From assembly GCA_021801525.1 (NCBI GenBank), contig JAJYXW010000149.1, positions 1-58,781 on the forward strand: DNA of 58,781 nt. Direction: 5' to 3'. A program made the translations under genes and the position numbers. The stretch's first letter is position 1, and every line of letters starts with the position of its first letter. The notes below the pieces were generated by a model. The model was not told where the DNA came from. It did no database searches and was given only the letters and a program-made list of their open reading frames with translations. Below are positions 47,303 through 56,159 of the stretch, piece by piece. Origin of the DNA: Actinomycetes bacterium. Lineage in GTDB: Bacteria; Actinomycetota; Acidimicrobiia; Acidimicrobiales; JAJYXR01.

Positions 47303-48445
47303 TCAGGCCAGGCTCAACGACCCGTGCGTGATACCGCTCCACACGAAGGATGGCGATGTTCCCGGAGATCCGACCCACGGGGTCAGCTCTGACGACGGGA
47401 AGTGCTGAACCCACTCGCCACCCGGGCCCCCGCGATCGGCAACCAGCTTCTCCTTGACCATGGAGTTGACCTGGTACGCAGCAAGCTCTGGGGTGTTCGC
47501 GTTCAGCACGACCTCGGCACCCCACTCGCGCGCATGGGAGCGAAGCCCCGGGATTCTGGAGCGCTCCGGGCTGTAGCACTCGGCATGGACCCCGTTCTCG
47601 GAGCTGGTCCAGATGCCGCTGGAGGTATTGAGCACCACCGAGTGGTTGCCGATCGAGTGTCCCGGCGTCCGCAACAGGGCAATGCCTGGACCTACCAGCG
47701 TGTCGCCGTCGAGAACCTCCACCCGGTCCGTCCTGAGGGAACCGAAGGTTCTCTGCTGGTACCAGCGACGCTGCAGAGGATGCAGGGCACCGTCCGCGAG
47801 CTGCTCCCACTCCGCCCGCATGACAAGTAGCCGCGCATTGGGAAAGACAGGGTCGAGTGGCTCCCCCGCCATATCCTCGGGCACCTTCCCCTGGGCCACG
47901 AGATCGGGGGCGGGCTTTGTCGTCCCGAGCCAGCGCCTCAGATCCTGGGTGTGCAGGTGGTCGAAGGTCAAGTAGTCGACCTCCTCAGGCGCTATCCCCA
48001 GGCGCTCCAGGTGGCCCTCCACCGTGCCGTGGACCACAACAGCCATGCTCCTCATTCGAGGGTGCCTGGCCTCCATGGCCGCGAAATAGGGGGTGTTGGC
48101 TGCCAGGTCGTGCTCCGTCGGCTCGACGAGCATCGTCCTCGCAGAGCCGTCGGCGTCACGCCAGCGCACTGCCAGCATGCGATTGAAAATGCGCACGTAA
48201 GGCGCCGGGGAGAGCGCTGCTCGCCACAGGGCGTACCGCCGCGGGTACGGCAGGGCGATCAGGTCGCAAGTCCGCACCCACCCAGGCGACCCGGAACCCG
48301 CGAACCACTCCCTGAAGCTGGGGGCCGCCTCGCGGATGGCCGCGAGCTGGCGACCCGGCAAGACCTCCTTTTCCGACGCAGAAAAATGGTCTATCGCCTC
48401 GAGCCCGGCAGTCCTCGGACTGGGCGCGCCTGCAACATTGCTCAT
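47303..48445 (-). CDS. Metallo-beta-lactamase-fold hydrolase
   Basis: A 380-residue MBL-fold protein. The metal motif is TFDHLHTQDLRRWLG (HxHxxD form), with TPGHSIGNHSVVL further on and an HxxE-type end in HAECYSP. The N-terminal ~150 residues (WVRTCDLIALPYPRRYALWR...) are a family-specific addition. The start is ATG 48445: GGAGGAGAG lies about 10 nt upstream. Substrate unknown; lactone or thioester hydrolysis is plausible for such folds. Convergent with the GH18 gene. Confidence 0.8.
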   Translation of the reverse strand: MSNVAGAPSPRTAGLEAIDHFSASEKEVLPGRQLAAIREAAPSFREWFAGSGSPGWVRTCDLIALPYPRRYALWRAALSPAPYVRIFNRMLAVRWRDADGSARTMLVEPTEHDLAANTPYFAAMEARHPRMRSMAVVVHGTVEGHLERLGIAPEEVDYLTFDHLHTQDLRRWLGTTKPAPDLVAQGKVPEDMAGEPLDPVFPNARLLVMRAEWEQLADGALHPLQRRWYQQRTFGSLRTDRVEVLDGDTLVGPGIALLRTPGHSIGNHSVVLNTSSGIWTSSENGVHAECYSPERSRIPGLRSHAREWGAEVVLNANTPELAAYQVNSMVKEKLVADRGGPGGEWVQHFPSSELTPWVGSPGTSPSFVWSGITHGSLSLA

Positions 48446-48562
48446 CTGCTCATTCTCTCCTCCTCGCGACGCGATGGCCACCGCGAACCCTGATCGCTCC
48501 ACGAGGGCTCGCTCCGGCACTCCCGCACGTCGCACACCATGCGACATTCACGATAGGGGTAC

Positions 48563-48574
48563 TACGCTTGTCGC
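48563..48574 (+). promoter_or_regulatory. Leaderless promoter of the methyltransferase gene
   Basis: TACGCT (48563-48568) followed by TGTCGC and GTG at 48575: TANNNT with a 6-nt gap to the start codon. It supports the upstream GTG over ATG 48761. Confidence 0.45.
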
Positions 48575-49486
48575 GTGGCGGCATCGTCACCAGGTGGCAC
48601 AAATCCGGGGGGCCGATCGGACGGGCTCCAGGCTCAGGACGCCCAGGTGCACGCGTGGCCCGGAACGAGCCCGCCGGACGCCCGCCACCTCCCCGGCCCA
48701 GAGCCGACGACAGCGCCGCGCCACCGATGGCACCGCGCTCGATCCGGGGCTATCGCCAACATGCGCTCCGACTGGGAGCAGAGGGCTCTGGCCAACGCGC
48801 TCTACTACGTGGACGCCACTCGAGAAGAGTGGACGGACGAGGAGTTCTACGCCCGCGGACGCGAGCTGGTCGAGCTGGTCGTGGACCCTGCCATCGCGCA
48901 CCTCGGCATCGAGCCGTCGGGCATGAGGGTCCTCGACATCGGCTGTGGAGCGGGCAGGCTGGCAGAGGGCCTTGCAGCTCGCTTTGGCGAGGTATGGGGC
49001 TTGGACATCTCGGAGCGCATGCTCGGCGAGGCGAGGCGGCGATGCCCGGTGAAAGCCAGGTGGGTGCTCGGGGACGGCACTAGCCTTGCCGGCATCCCCG
49101 ACGGGAGCGTCGACTACGCGATCTCCTACGAGGTGCTCCAGCACGTACCTCACCGCTCCATAGCCTTCTCGTACGTGCGTGAAGTGGGCAGGGTGCTCCG
49201 CCCCGGCGGGGGATTCCAGATCCACCTGCGTTCGGGGAGCGACTCGCTTCGCCAGCAAGCCGTGCGATCGCTGCCGGGTCCGCTGCGCCGCTTCGCAGGG
49301 TCCGTTCTCGAAGCCGCAGGCGTGGTGCGAATAGGAGGCGACATCGACACCTGGCTCGGTTGCACGATATCCCCAGAATCTGCCATCGCCGAGGCTTGCG
49401 GTGCGGGGCTCGACGCGGAGTCGCTGTCCGACCCGATGCACAACGAGGGAATGGGTTACTGGCTTGTCGGCCGCAAGAGGACCTGA
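48575..49486 (+). CDS. Class I SAM-dependent methyltransferase
   Basis: A 303-residue protein. The Methyltransf_11-like domain starts near residue 63 (MRSDWEQRALANALYYVD) with the SAM loop VLDIGCGAGRLAEGL, GLDISERMLGEAR, DGTSLAGIPDGSVDYAISYE and VGRVLRPGGGFQIHL. The first 62 residues are Pro/Gly/His-rich with no conserved look; I keep GTG 48575 because of its leaderless promoter, but ATG 48761 (241 residues) is an alternative, in which case 48446-48760 would be a 315-bp spacer without other features. Substrate unknown. Confidence 0.82.
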   Translation: MAASSPGGTNPGGRSDGLQAQDAQVHAWPGTSPPDARHLPGPEPTTAPRHRWHRARSGAIANMRSDWEQRALANALYYVDATREEWTDEEFYARGRELVELVVDPAIAHLGIEPSGMRVLDIGCGAGRLAEGLAARFGEVWGLDISERMLGEARRRCPVKARWVLGDGTSLAGIPDGSVDYAISYEVLQHVPHRSIAFSYVREVGRVLRPGGGFQIHLRSGSDSLRQQAVRSLPGPLRRFAGSVLEAAGVVRIGGDIDTWLGCTISPESAIAEACGAGLDAESLSDPMHNEGMGYWLVGRKRT

Positions 49487-49489
49487 GAA

Positions 49490-49519
49490 GCCCAGCGGAT
49501 AAGCACGCCGGGCGTGCCG
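49490..49519. repeat. Stray copy of MITE-like left end
   Basis: 25 of 30 bases match 8390-8419 (core CAGCGGATAAG...GCCGGGC). It directly follows the methyltransferase stop codon. Confidence 0.45.
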
Positions 49520-49546
49520 TCGTCCACCCGGCGCAATGGAGCCGGA

Positions 49547-51073
49547 TCAGGATGCAGGGGTCGAGGATGCCGGGGTCGAGGATGCCGGGGTCGAGGGGCC
49601 CGCGGAAGCCGGAGGTGCCGGAGGTATCGGAGGTGCCGGCGTCGGAACCCCGGTGGGGCCCAGGCATCCTGGAGTGGCTGTGACTGGTACGAGAAGCGCA
49701 ACGGTGGGAGCAGGAGCCATCCCCAGGATCGTGGTGTCGACGGAGTCGGCCATGGCGGTCTGGCCTGCGGGTCCAGGATGGAGGTGGTCGCCGGAGTCGT
49801 AAGGCGGAAACATGTCGGTGGGCACGCAAGCCCCGTTGTAGGCGTCGCGGACAACTGCGGCGAAGTCGAGCACGCCGTTGAAAGCTCCGGAAGTCCTGAT
49901 CCAGTGGTTTACCTGCTCGCGGTAGGACTCCATGGTCGGGGTCCACGGACGCCCGTCCACTACACTGCCTCCTCTCGGCAGCAAGGTCACCCCGATGACA
50001 CGAATGCCCGCCTGGTGTGCCATGGCAATTGCCTGTTGCATCCCCGCGATCAGCTGGCTCGCTGTCGCCCCGAACCATAGATCGTTGGTCCCGAGGAAAA
50101 GCACCATCTCCGAGACTCCAGGCTGGGTGAGCACGTCCTGGGCCATCCTCGTAAGGCCCGCTGGTCCCCCCCCAACGCGCGAGTCGTCGTCGGCGAGCAC
50201 GAGGAGCGTGTTGGCGCTGATTCCCTCGTTCACGACGGCGCGGCGATCGTTGGCGGAAAGCATGTTGATGCGCTCCTGGAGCACATGGGTCCAGCGAAGC
50301 GTCGTGTGGAACCCGGCGGTGATCGAGTCGCCGAGGACCACGATGCTGCCTCTCGCCCTGGCCGTGAGCACGTCGACGGAATCTACCCAGCGGGTCCACG
50401 AGCCGTAGAGCGGCTTCAGCGCAGGGCTCGCGGAAGCAGACACCAGGTCACCGCCACCGTTCACGGTTCCGTAGGAAACTATGGGGCCGCCCGGGCGCGA
50501 GGGGTTGAGCGTCACCACGTCGCTCCCTGGCACGTAGAGGCTCACCGCGAGCGTCTGGAGCGCATGCACCGTCATGGTCACCGGGTCGCTGGTGACAACG
50601 CCCCCGACGGGGACAGTCACCCCTGGGGCTCCCCCGAAGCTGAGCGGATGGAGGGTGCCTGCCACAATGCTCGGGCCCGAAGCGTCGAGCGCAACGGTCG
50701 CCGAGGCGACCACGAGCGGGACGTTGCCGAACGCGTTGGAGATGCGGACCCTGACGGCGCGCCCTCCTATCCCTATGCGAGCCAGCTCCCGCACGGTGAC
50801 GTCCGTGGCCACCTGGTAGCCCCAGGCCATTGCCGCTCCCCATGCAACCCGCCAGACGGGAGCCGGCAGCTGCGTCGTGGTCGTGGTGGCCGGGACAGTG
50901 GTGGCCGGGATCGTCGTTGTCACCCGAGGCTTGGGGCCGTCCCCACTGGTATGGCCCCTGGTCGAGGCGGAGCCGGTAAGAGAGACCACCGCGAAGCCGG
51001 CCGAAGCCGCCACGAGCAGCACAACGAGCACGGCCGGTATTCCTCTGCGCACGAGCCGGACCCGCCTGCTCAT
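49547..51073 (-). CDS. Secreted SGNH/GDSL-family hydrolase
   Basis: A 508-residue esterase-like protein. Signal/anchor at about 10-30 (GIPAVLVVLLVAASAGFAVV), Thr-rich linker, beta domain (75-225), then SGNH domain with VVLGDSITAGFHTT (nucleophile Ser), VNEGISANTL, FLGTNDLWFG and YDSGDHLHPGPAG (Asp-x-x-His). All catalytic blocks are intact, unlike the SGNH-like protein at 25143. The C terminus is Pro/Ser/Ala-rich, ending in STPAS repeats. Probably acts on acylated polysaccharide or lipid outside the cell. Confidence 0.9.
   Translation of the reverse strand: MSRRVRLVRRGIPAVLVVLLVAASAGFAVVSLTGSASTRGHTSGDGPKPRVTTTIPATTVPATTTTTQLPAPVWRVAWGAAMAWGYQVATDVTVRELARIGIGGRAVRVRISNAFGNVPLVVASATVALDASGPSIVAGTLHPLSFGGAPGVTVPVGGVVTSDPVTMTVHALQTLAVSLYVPGSDVVTLNPSRPGGPIVSYGTVNGGGDLVSASASPALKPLYGSWTRWVDSVDVLTARARGSIVVLGDSITAGFHTTLRWTHVLQERINMLSANDRRAVVNEGISANTLLVLADDDSRVGGGPAGLTRMAQDVLTQPGVSEMVLFLGTNDLWFGATASQLIAGMQQAIAMAHQAGIRVIGVTLLPRGGSVVDGRPWTPTMESYREQVNHWIRTSGAFNGVLDFAAVVRDAYNGACVPTDMFPPYDSGDHLHPGPAGQTAMADSVDTTILGMAPAPTVALLVPVTATPGCLGPTGVPTPAPPIPPAPPASAGPSTPASSTPASSTPAS
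49557..49601. repeat. 15-bp in-frame tandem repeat in SGNH hydrolase tail
   Basis: GGGGTCGAGGATGCC twice and a diverged third copy encode the terminal STPAS pentapeptides. Confidence 0.93.
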
Positions 51074-51434
51074 CGGAGGCCGCCGTGCTCAGCGGAGTCC
51101 GCCGTGCGCAGCGCAAGGCGCGCCGCGGTGCTCACCGCAAGGCGCGCTGGAAGACTCACCGCCGTGCTCACCAGAGGGCGCGTCGGGCAACGCGTCGGGC
51201 AACGCGCCTGGTCGCGCACCGACGCCAGGCTCGGACAAGTGCTTCAGCCTCAGATGCCAAGCCAACTTCCTTCCGGGTCAGGAAGCGATGTTAGTTGCGC
51301 CAGGTTGCGCCATCGGTGCACCCTGGCTCGGCTGCCCATGACCTCACTGCGCGTGTGCAGTGCCACGAGGTGCAGCCATCGTCCTGGATCATGCAGAATA
51401 GGGCGATGCGGGGCTCGGAGGGGAACGTACGTCG
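51074..51434. other. Divergent intergenic region with degenerate short repeats
   Basis: 361 bp between the SGNH hydrolase and the RND transporter. It contains imperfect repeats built on CCGCCGTGCTCA and CGCAAGGCGCGC, and an exact GCGTCGGGCAAC duplication near 51180-51205. GGAGGGG about 12 nt before 51435 serves the transporter. No gene or RNA is recognised. The CTGAC palindrome is absent. Confidence 0.5.
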
Positions 51435-54110
51435 ATGAGCCGGTGGTGGTCATGGCTCGGTCTGAACCTCGGCAAGCGTGCCGGCACCGTCGCGCTGGTG
51501 GGCCTCGCGCTCACCATCGGTCTCGGCCTCGGGATGGCGAAGCTCCGGTTCGTCACCTCCAACTCGAGCTACCTGAACAGCAACGAGACCGCGCAGGTCG
51601 ACAACACCCGCTACGAGCACGTTTTCGGCGGGGACTTCATGGCGACCACCTTCACGATGGCGCGAGGCACCACCGTGGACAACTTGTTCACTGCGCCTAA
51701 CGTCGCCGAGCTCCAGAAGGTCGAGTCGGCGCTTCGGGCGACGCCCGGCGTCTTCGACGTGGTGAGCCCGCTCGACGTGCTGGAGCTCTCGAGCAGGCTG
51801 GTCGCGAGCCCGACTGGCAACCCCGAGGGAAGCCTCGGAGCCCAGATCCTGCTTTCCGCCTATTCACGCGACACCTCTCCTGCGAGCAAGGCTGCGCGCC
51901 TTGCCTACATGACCAAGTCGCTCGCCGAGGAGCAGGCGCTCCCGCCCTCGCAACAGGTGTACGCCAACCCTGCCTGGGTCCACTTCGTGCTCCACAATCC
52001 CGACGGCAGCCTTCGCACCGCAGTGAGCGGAGCCTTCCCCAACGAGACGCACGCGGTGATGTTCATCGTGCTGAAGGGCCCCCTCTCGATCAACCGTGAG
52101 GCCAAGGTGGCCGGATCCGTGCTCTCGGTCATGGACCACTCTCACTTCGCCGGCGCGACCACAATGACGACCGGTGTGCCGGCGCTACTCGAGACCATCA
52201 ACAACTACCTGCGCGGCGGGATGCTCACCCTCGGAGCGATAGCCGCGGCGCTGATGGCGCTCATCTTGGTGCTGTTCTTCTCGGTGCGCTGGCGGCTCCT
52301 GCCTTTCGTCATCGTCCTGATCGGGCTCGCGTGGGCCTTCGGCCTGGTCGGGTACTTCGGCATCCCGCTCAGCCTCGGCAGCATCGCCGCCTTGCCCACG
52401 CTGCTCGGGATCGGCATCGACTACGCCATCCAGATGCACTCGCGCGTCGAGGAGGAAGTCGTCCTCGACCGCGCGGCCCACCCGATCCAGGCTGCCTCGC
52501 GCAACCTTGGACCTGCGCTCCTCGTCGTGACAGTCGATGCCGTCCTCGCTTTCGTCGCGCTCTGGTTCTCCAGGGTTCCCATGATCCGCCAGTTCGGGGA
52601 GCTGCTCGTCGTCGGGATAATCGCCGTGTGCGTCTTCAGCATCGTCGGTCCCCTCGCCTTCCTCGGGATACGAGAGCACAAGTCGCCCACGAAGGGAAAG
52701 GACTTCTCCAAGGGTCGCATGAGCAGCCTGGTCGTCTGGCTCGGGAGCCTGCCCCCACGCGCTGCTCTTCCGCTCGCCTTCGCGAGCATCGCAATCTTTG
52801 CCGGCGGGATCGCAGTGGGGGGAAAGATCCATCTCCAGACCGACCCTATCCAGTGGATCAACCCGAGCTCCCAGGCCGGCCGGCAGATCAACCAGCTGCG
52901 CGCAGATACGGGAACCGACAACGAGATCGGGATGCTCGTCACCACGAGCCATCCCTTCTCTAACCAGACCGTGGCCTACGTGGCCCATCTGTCGCACCAG
53001 GAGGTCACCCGCTACCCCGGCGCCATATTCCCCGGCATGGGGATCGTCAACCTCGTCGACCAGTTGACCGAGATCCCGGGCTCGTCGCCCGTGGCGCCCA
53101 CCGGTGCCGACGTGGCAGCCGTGTACGCCATTTCGCCACCTGGCATCCGGAGGGCAATGGTCGGCGAGGGCGGCCACGCCCTGAACGTCATATTCCGGGC
53201 CAAGACCCCCACCATCACCGGCCTCGCTCCGATCGTCCACGGCCTCGAGCAAGCCACCGCGGTCCCGCCGGGGATGGCCGTGATGCCTGGCGGAATAGCG
53301 GTCGTAGCAGTCGGTCTCCTCGACAGCCTGGCGACTTCCCGGACGCTGCTCACCTACCTGGCGCTCCTCTTCGTGGGCATCTGGCTCGCCATCAGGCTCC
53401 GGAGCGTCGTCCGCTCGCTTCTCTCCCTCGTTCCGGTGCTCATTGCGGTGGGGTCAGTGGCCATCATCGCCTACGTGCTCTCCCTCCAGCTCAGCCCCAT
53501 GACAGCTGTGTCGGGACCCCTCGTCGTGGCCGCCTGTACGGAGTTCACGTCCCTGATCCTGCTGCGCTTCGTGGAAGAGCGCGGCCGGGGGCTCGGCCCG
53601 CGCGACGCTGTCGACGTGGCAGCAAGGAGGACCGGGCGAGCGTTCACGGTGTCCGCCATGACCGCAGTGGTGGGCATCGGCGTCATGGCTACGTCCTCCA
53701 TGCCGCTTCTCCAGGGGTTCGGGATCCTCGTCGCCCTGAACGTGGCGGTAGCTCTCCTCGCCGCCCTCGTCGTGCTCCCGCCATTGCTCGTATGGGCCGA
53801 GCGCTGGAGCCTCGTCACGCGGGGACTGCTCCGCCAGACCGAGACGCCACGCGTCACTGGGATGCCCGGTATGCCCGCCGCCTGGGCTCCTCCACCACCC
53901 GTACCGCCCCTGGAGGCACCGGCGCCGGGTGGCCATCTCGCGCACGCTGGGCGCGCGCCGGGGCGCTTCGCCCCGGGGCCGGCATCCCCACCCCCCGGGT
54001 GGTCGAGGGCGGGCTGGCACCCCGATCCCTTCGCCCCGCGCTCGGGGCAGCTCCGGTACTACGACGGCCGGAGCTGGACCGGGCAAGTGCAGAGCCCTAC
54101 ACCCGACTGA
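51435..54110 (+). CDS. RND/MMPL-family lipid transporter with C-terminal DUF2510
   Basis: An 891-residue inner-membrane transporter with twelve predicted membrane segments in the RND arrangement: one near residue 20, a periplasmic loop (~35-250), a cluster (MLTLGAIAAALMALILVLFF ... LPTLLGIGIDYAIQMHSRVEEE), a second loop (~465-610), and a final cluster with PMTAVSGPLVVAACTEFTSL. GIDYAIQ is the proton-relay-type segment of the hopanoid/MMPL branch. The C terminus adds a Pro-rich linker and a DUF2510 domain (GWHPDPF...LRYYDGRSWTGQV). Probably exports a lipid or hopanoid to the envelope. Confidence 0.9.
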   Translation: MSRWWSWLGLNLGKRAGTVALVGLALTIGLGLGMAKLRFVTSNSSYLNSNETAQVDNTRYEHVFGGDFMATTFTMARGTTVDNLFTAPNVAELQKVESALRATPGVFDVVSPLDVLELSSRLVASPTGNPEGSLGAQILLSAYSRDTSPASKAARLAYMTKSLAEEQALPPSQQVYANPAWVHFVLHNPDGSLRTAVSGAFPNETHAVMFIVLKGPLSINREAKVAGSVLSVMDHSHFAGATTMTTGVPALLETINNYLRGGMLTLGAIAAALMALILVLFFSVRWRLLPFVIVLIGLAWAFGLVGYFGIPLSLGSIAALPTLLGIGIDYAIQMHSRVEEEVVLDRAAHPIQAASRNLGPALLVVTVDAVLAFVALWFSRVPMIRQFGELLVVGIIAVCVFSIVGPLAFLGIREHKSPTKGKDFSKGRMSSLVVWLGSLPPRAALPLAFASIAIFAGGIAVGGKIHLQTDPIQWINPSSQAGRQINQLRADTGTDNEIGMLVTTSHPFSNQTVAYVAHLSHQEVTRYPGAIFPGMGIVNLVDQLTEIPGSSPVAPTGADVAAVYAISPPGIRRAMVGEGGHALNVIFRAKTPTITGLAPIVHGLEQATAVPPGMAVMPGGIAVVAVGLLDSLATSRTLLTYLALLFVGIWLAIRLRSVVRSLLSLVPVLIAVGSVAIIAYVLSLQLSPMTAVSGPLVVAACTEFTSLILLRFVEERGRGLGPRDAVDVAARRTGRAFTVSAMTAVVGIGVMATSSMPLLQGFGILVALNVAVALLAALVVLPPLLVWAERWSLVTRGLLRQTETPRVTGMPGMPAAWAPPPPVPPLEAPAPGGHLAHAGRAPGRFAPGPASPPPGWSRAGWHPDPFAPRSGQLRYYDGRSWTGQVQSPTPD

Positions 54111-54281
54111 ACCTCCTGGCCCTCGTGGCGCTCCGCAGCGCGAAGCGGGACGCGGCGCCTGAAGATCGGCTGCCACTCAGTGCAGAGCCAATGGGAGCCA
54201 GCCACCGGGGGCATGCTGGGCGAAGCCTGAGCTGGGCTGGCCTGGGCTTGGCTGAGTGCCGCGTACGCCAGGTATCCGTAC

Positions 54282-56105
54282 GTGACTAGCATTCCAGCCG
54301 AACCATCGACTCTGCCTAGGCACTGGGGACGGCCTGGAGATCCAGTGGCACGTCATATGAAACGCCTCGAGTTCCAACGCAAGTGGCCTCTCGTCGTCAC
54401 CGGGATCGTCGCGGGGATCGCCATAGCCCTTGGCGTCACCGTGCTGCTCCTGCCGGCAGGGGCGCGCCTCGTCCCCGCGGGATCCTCGGCCCTGGCCTCC
54501 CTCGACTCGTGGGTGCCCGGCGCGCGCTTGGTTTCGGCTGAGGCGGTAGTCGACAAGATCGGCGTGCCGCTCCGGCTGGAAGGGGACGCCCTCGTGCCGG
54601 GGCACCCCATCGCTGCCGGCCAGGAAGCCGCCGTTACCGTCGAGCTGCGTGCCCCGGGATGGATCGGGTGGCTCACCGGCACCACGATCCGCACCCGCAC
54701 CATCTTTCGCACCCCGATCGCCCGGCCCATGAACAGGGTGCTGAACGCTTCTGCCGGCTCGGAGCCCGAGGTTGCCTTCGACCTACCCGTCCGTACCGTC
54801 GACTGGAGCGACGGCGGCGCCACGCACATCATCCACCTTTCCTCCGCCTCGCGAAACGTGCGGCTGCCCATGACACTCAGCAGTAGCTCGTCGGGCGTGC
54901 TGGACGTGAGCGCCTCGCCGAGCCCCTGGGAGACCCTGCCTTCGCCTTCGCCTGTCTTCTACACGACCGCGGCGGGATCCGGAACCCTCGTGGCCGCCGT
55001 CCCCGTGCCGGGCAGCCAGGTGTTGTTGCCTACCACGCCAATCGCGCTCACATTCTCGCACCCGGTGTCGAGCGCCCTCGGCGGCCAGCTGCCGGTCGTG
55101 AGCGCGGACCTCCTCCACAGGAACGTCGCAGGCAGCTGGCACACGATCGATCCGTACACGATCAGCTTCGAGCCGTCTCCAGGAGCCCTATGGCCAGGCC
55201 AGGGAATCACTGTCACGCTTCCCCGGCCGTTCACGCTGGTCGCCACGACCGACCCCCCTTCGACGACCCAGTCGCTTGCCTACACAGTCGAGCTGGGCTC
55301 GGTGACGCGCCTGCAGCAGATCCTCGCGGTCTTGGGCTACCTCCCGCTCGACTGGAACCCGACCTCGACTGGCGGCTCTGCGGGAGCGACTGGCGGCTCT
55401 GCGGGAGCGACTGGCGGCTCTGCGGGAGCGACTGGCGTCTCTGCGACAGGAGCGAGCACGGTGGGCACAACCGAAGCGAAGGCGGGCACAGCTGGCTACG
55501 CGAGCACCGCTGTGGAAGAGAGGCTCGCCTACCAGCCGCCCCCTGGATCCTTCACCTGGCGCTGGCCGGCCCCCCCTCGCCTGGCAGCACTTTGGCAGCC
55601 GGGGATCTACGGCGTTATGACCAAGGGCGCCGTCATGAACTTCGAGCGCGTCAACGGGCTGAACACGGTCGGTCGTACCAACCCGCTGCTCTGGCCAACG
55701 CTCGTGCGCGCTCTCGCCGCCAACCACCAGAACCCCGACGGCTACAGCTGGGTCGACGTCTCGAAGGCTCTGCCAGAGCACTTCGTCTTGTGGCACGACG
55801 GGAAGGTCGTGATCACTAGCCCTACGAACACGGGCATACCAGGCCTCGTGACGCCCTCGGGGACCTACCCCGTCTACCTTCGCCTGCCGTTCCAGATCAT
55901 GCGGGGGACGAACCCCGGGGGCAGCCACTACGCCGACCCGGTCCACTGGATCAACTACTTCTACAACTCCGACGCCGTGCACGGTTTCACGCGAGCCACG
56001 TACGGTTACCCGCAGAGCCTCGGGTGCGTAGAGCTCCCCATACCTACGGCTGCCCAGGTCTGGCCGTACCTGCACATCGGCTCGCTCGTCACGATCCACT
56101 CCTGA
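54282..56105 (+). CDS. L,D-transpeptidase with peptidoglycan-binding domain
   Basis: A 607-residue envelope enzyme. Membrane anchor at about 36-58 (LVVTGIVAGIAIALGVTVLL), extracellular Ig-like domains (~90-340), a peptidoglycan-binding domain (LQQILAVLGYLPLDW ... GIYGVMTKGAVMNFERVNGL) and a C-terminal YkuD domain with HGFTRATYGYPQSLGCVELP, which holds the catalytic Cys (SLGC in place of the usual SHGC). It would make 3-3 crosslinks in peptidoglycan. A GGSAGAT repeat splits the peptidoglycan-binding region. GTG start at 54282; ATG 54357 is an alternative. Confidence 0.9.
   Translation: MTSIPAEPSTLPRHWGRPGDPVARHMKRLEFQRKWPLVVTGIVAGIAIALGVTVLLLPAGARLVPAGSSALASLDSWVPGARLVSAEAVVDKIGVPLRLEGDALVPGHPIAAGQEAAVTVELRAPGWIGWLTGTTIRTRTIFRTPIARPMNRVLNASAGSEPEVAFDLPVRTVDWSDGGATHIIHLSSASRNVRLPMTLSSSSSGVLDVSASPSPWETLPSPSPVFYTTAAGSGTLVAAVPVPGSQVLLPTTPIALTFSHPVSSALGGQLPVVSADLLHRNVAGSWHTIDPYTISFEPSPGALWPGQGITVTLPRPFTLVATTDPPSTTQSLAYTVELGSVTRLQQILAVLGYLPLDWNPTSTGGSAGATGGSAGATGGSAGATGVSATGASTVGTTEAKAGTAGYASTAVEERLAYQPPPGSFTWRWPAPPRLAALWQPGIYGVMTKGAVMNFERVNGLNTVGRTNPLLWPTLVRALAANHQNPDGYSWVDVSKALPEHFVLWHDGKVVITSPTNTGIPGLVTPSGTYPVYLRLPFQIMRGTNPGGSHYADPVHWINYFYNSDAVHGFTRATYGYPQSLGCVELPIPTAAQVWPYLHIGSLVTIHS
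55368..55451. repeat. 21-bp in-frame tandem repeat in L,D-transpeptidase
   Basis: Three copies of ACTGGCGGCTCTGCGGGAGC + G and a diverged fourth encode GGSAGAT heptapeptides within the peptidoglycan-binding region. Confidence 0.95.
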
Positions 56106-56159
56106 GGGGCCGCATCTGCGCTTGGCGCATCGTTCGCGCCCGAGTACGGTTCCTTGCCC

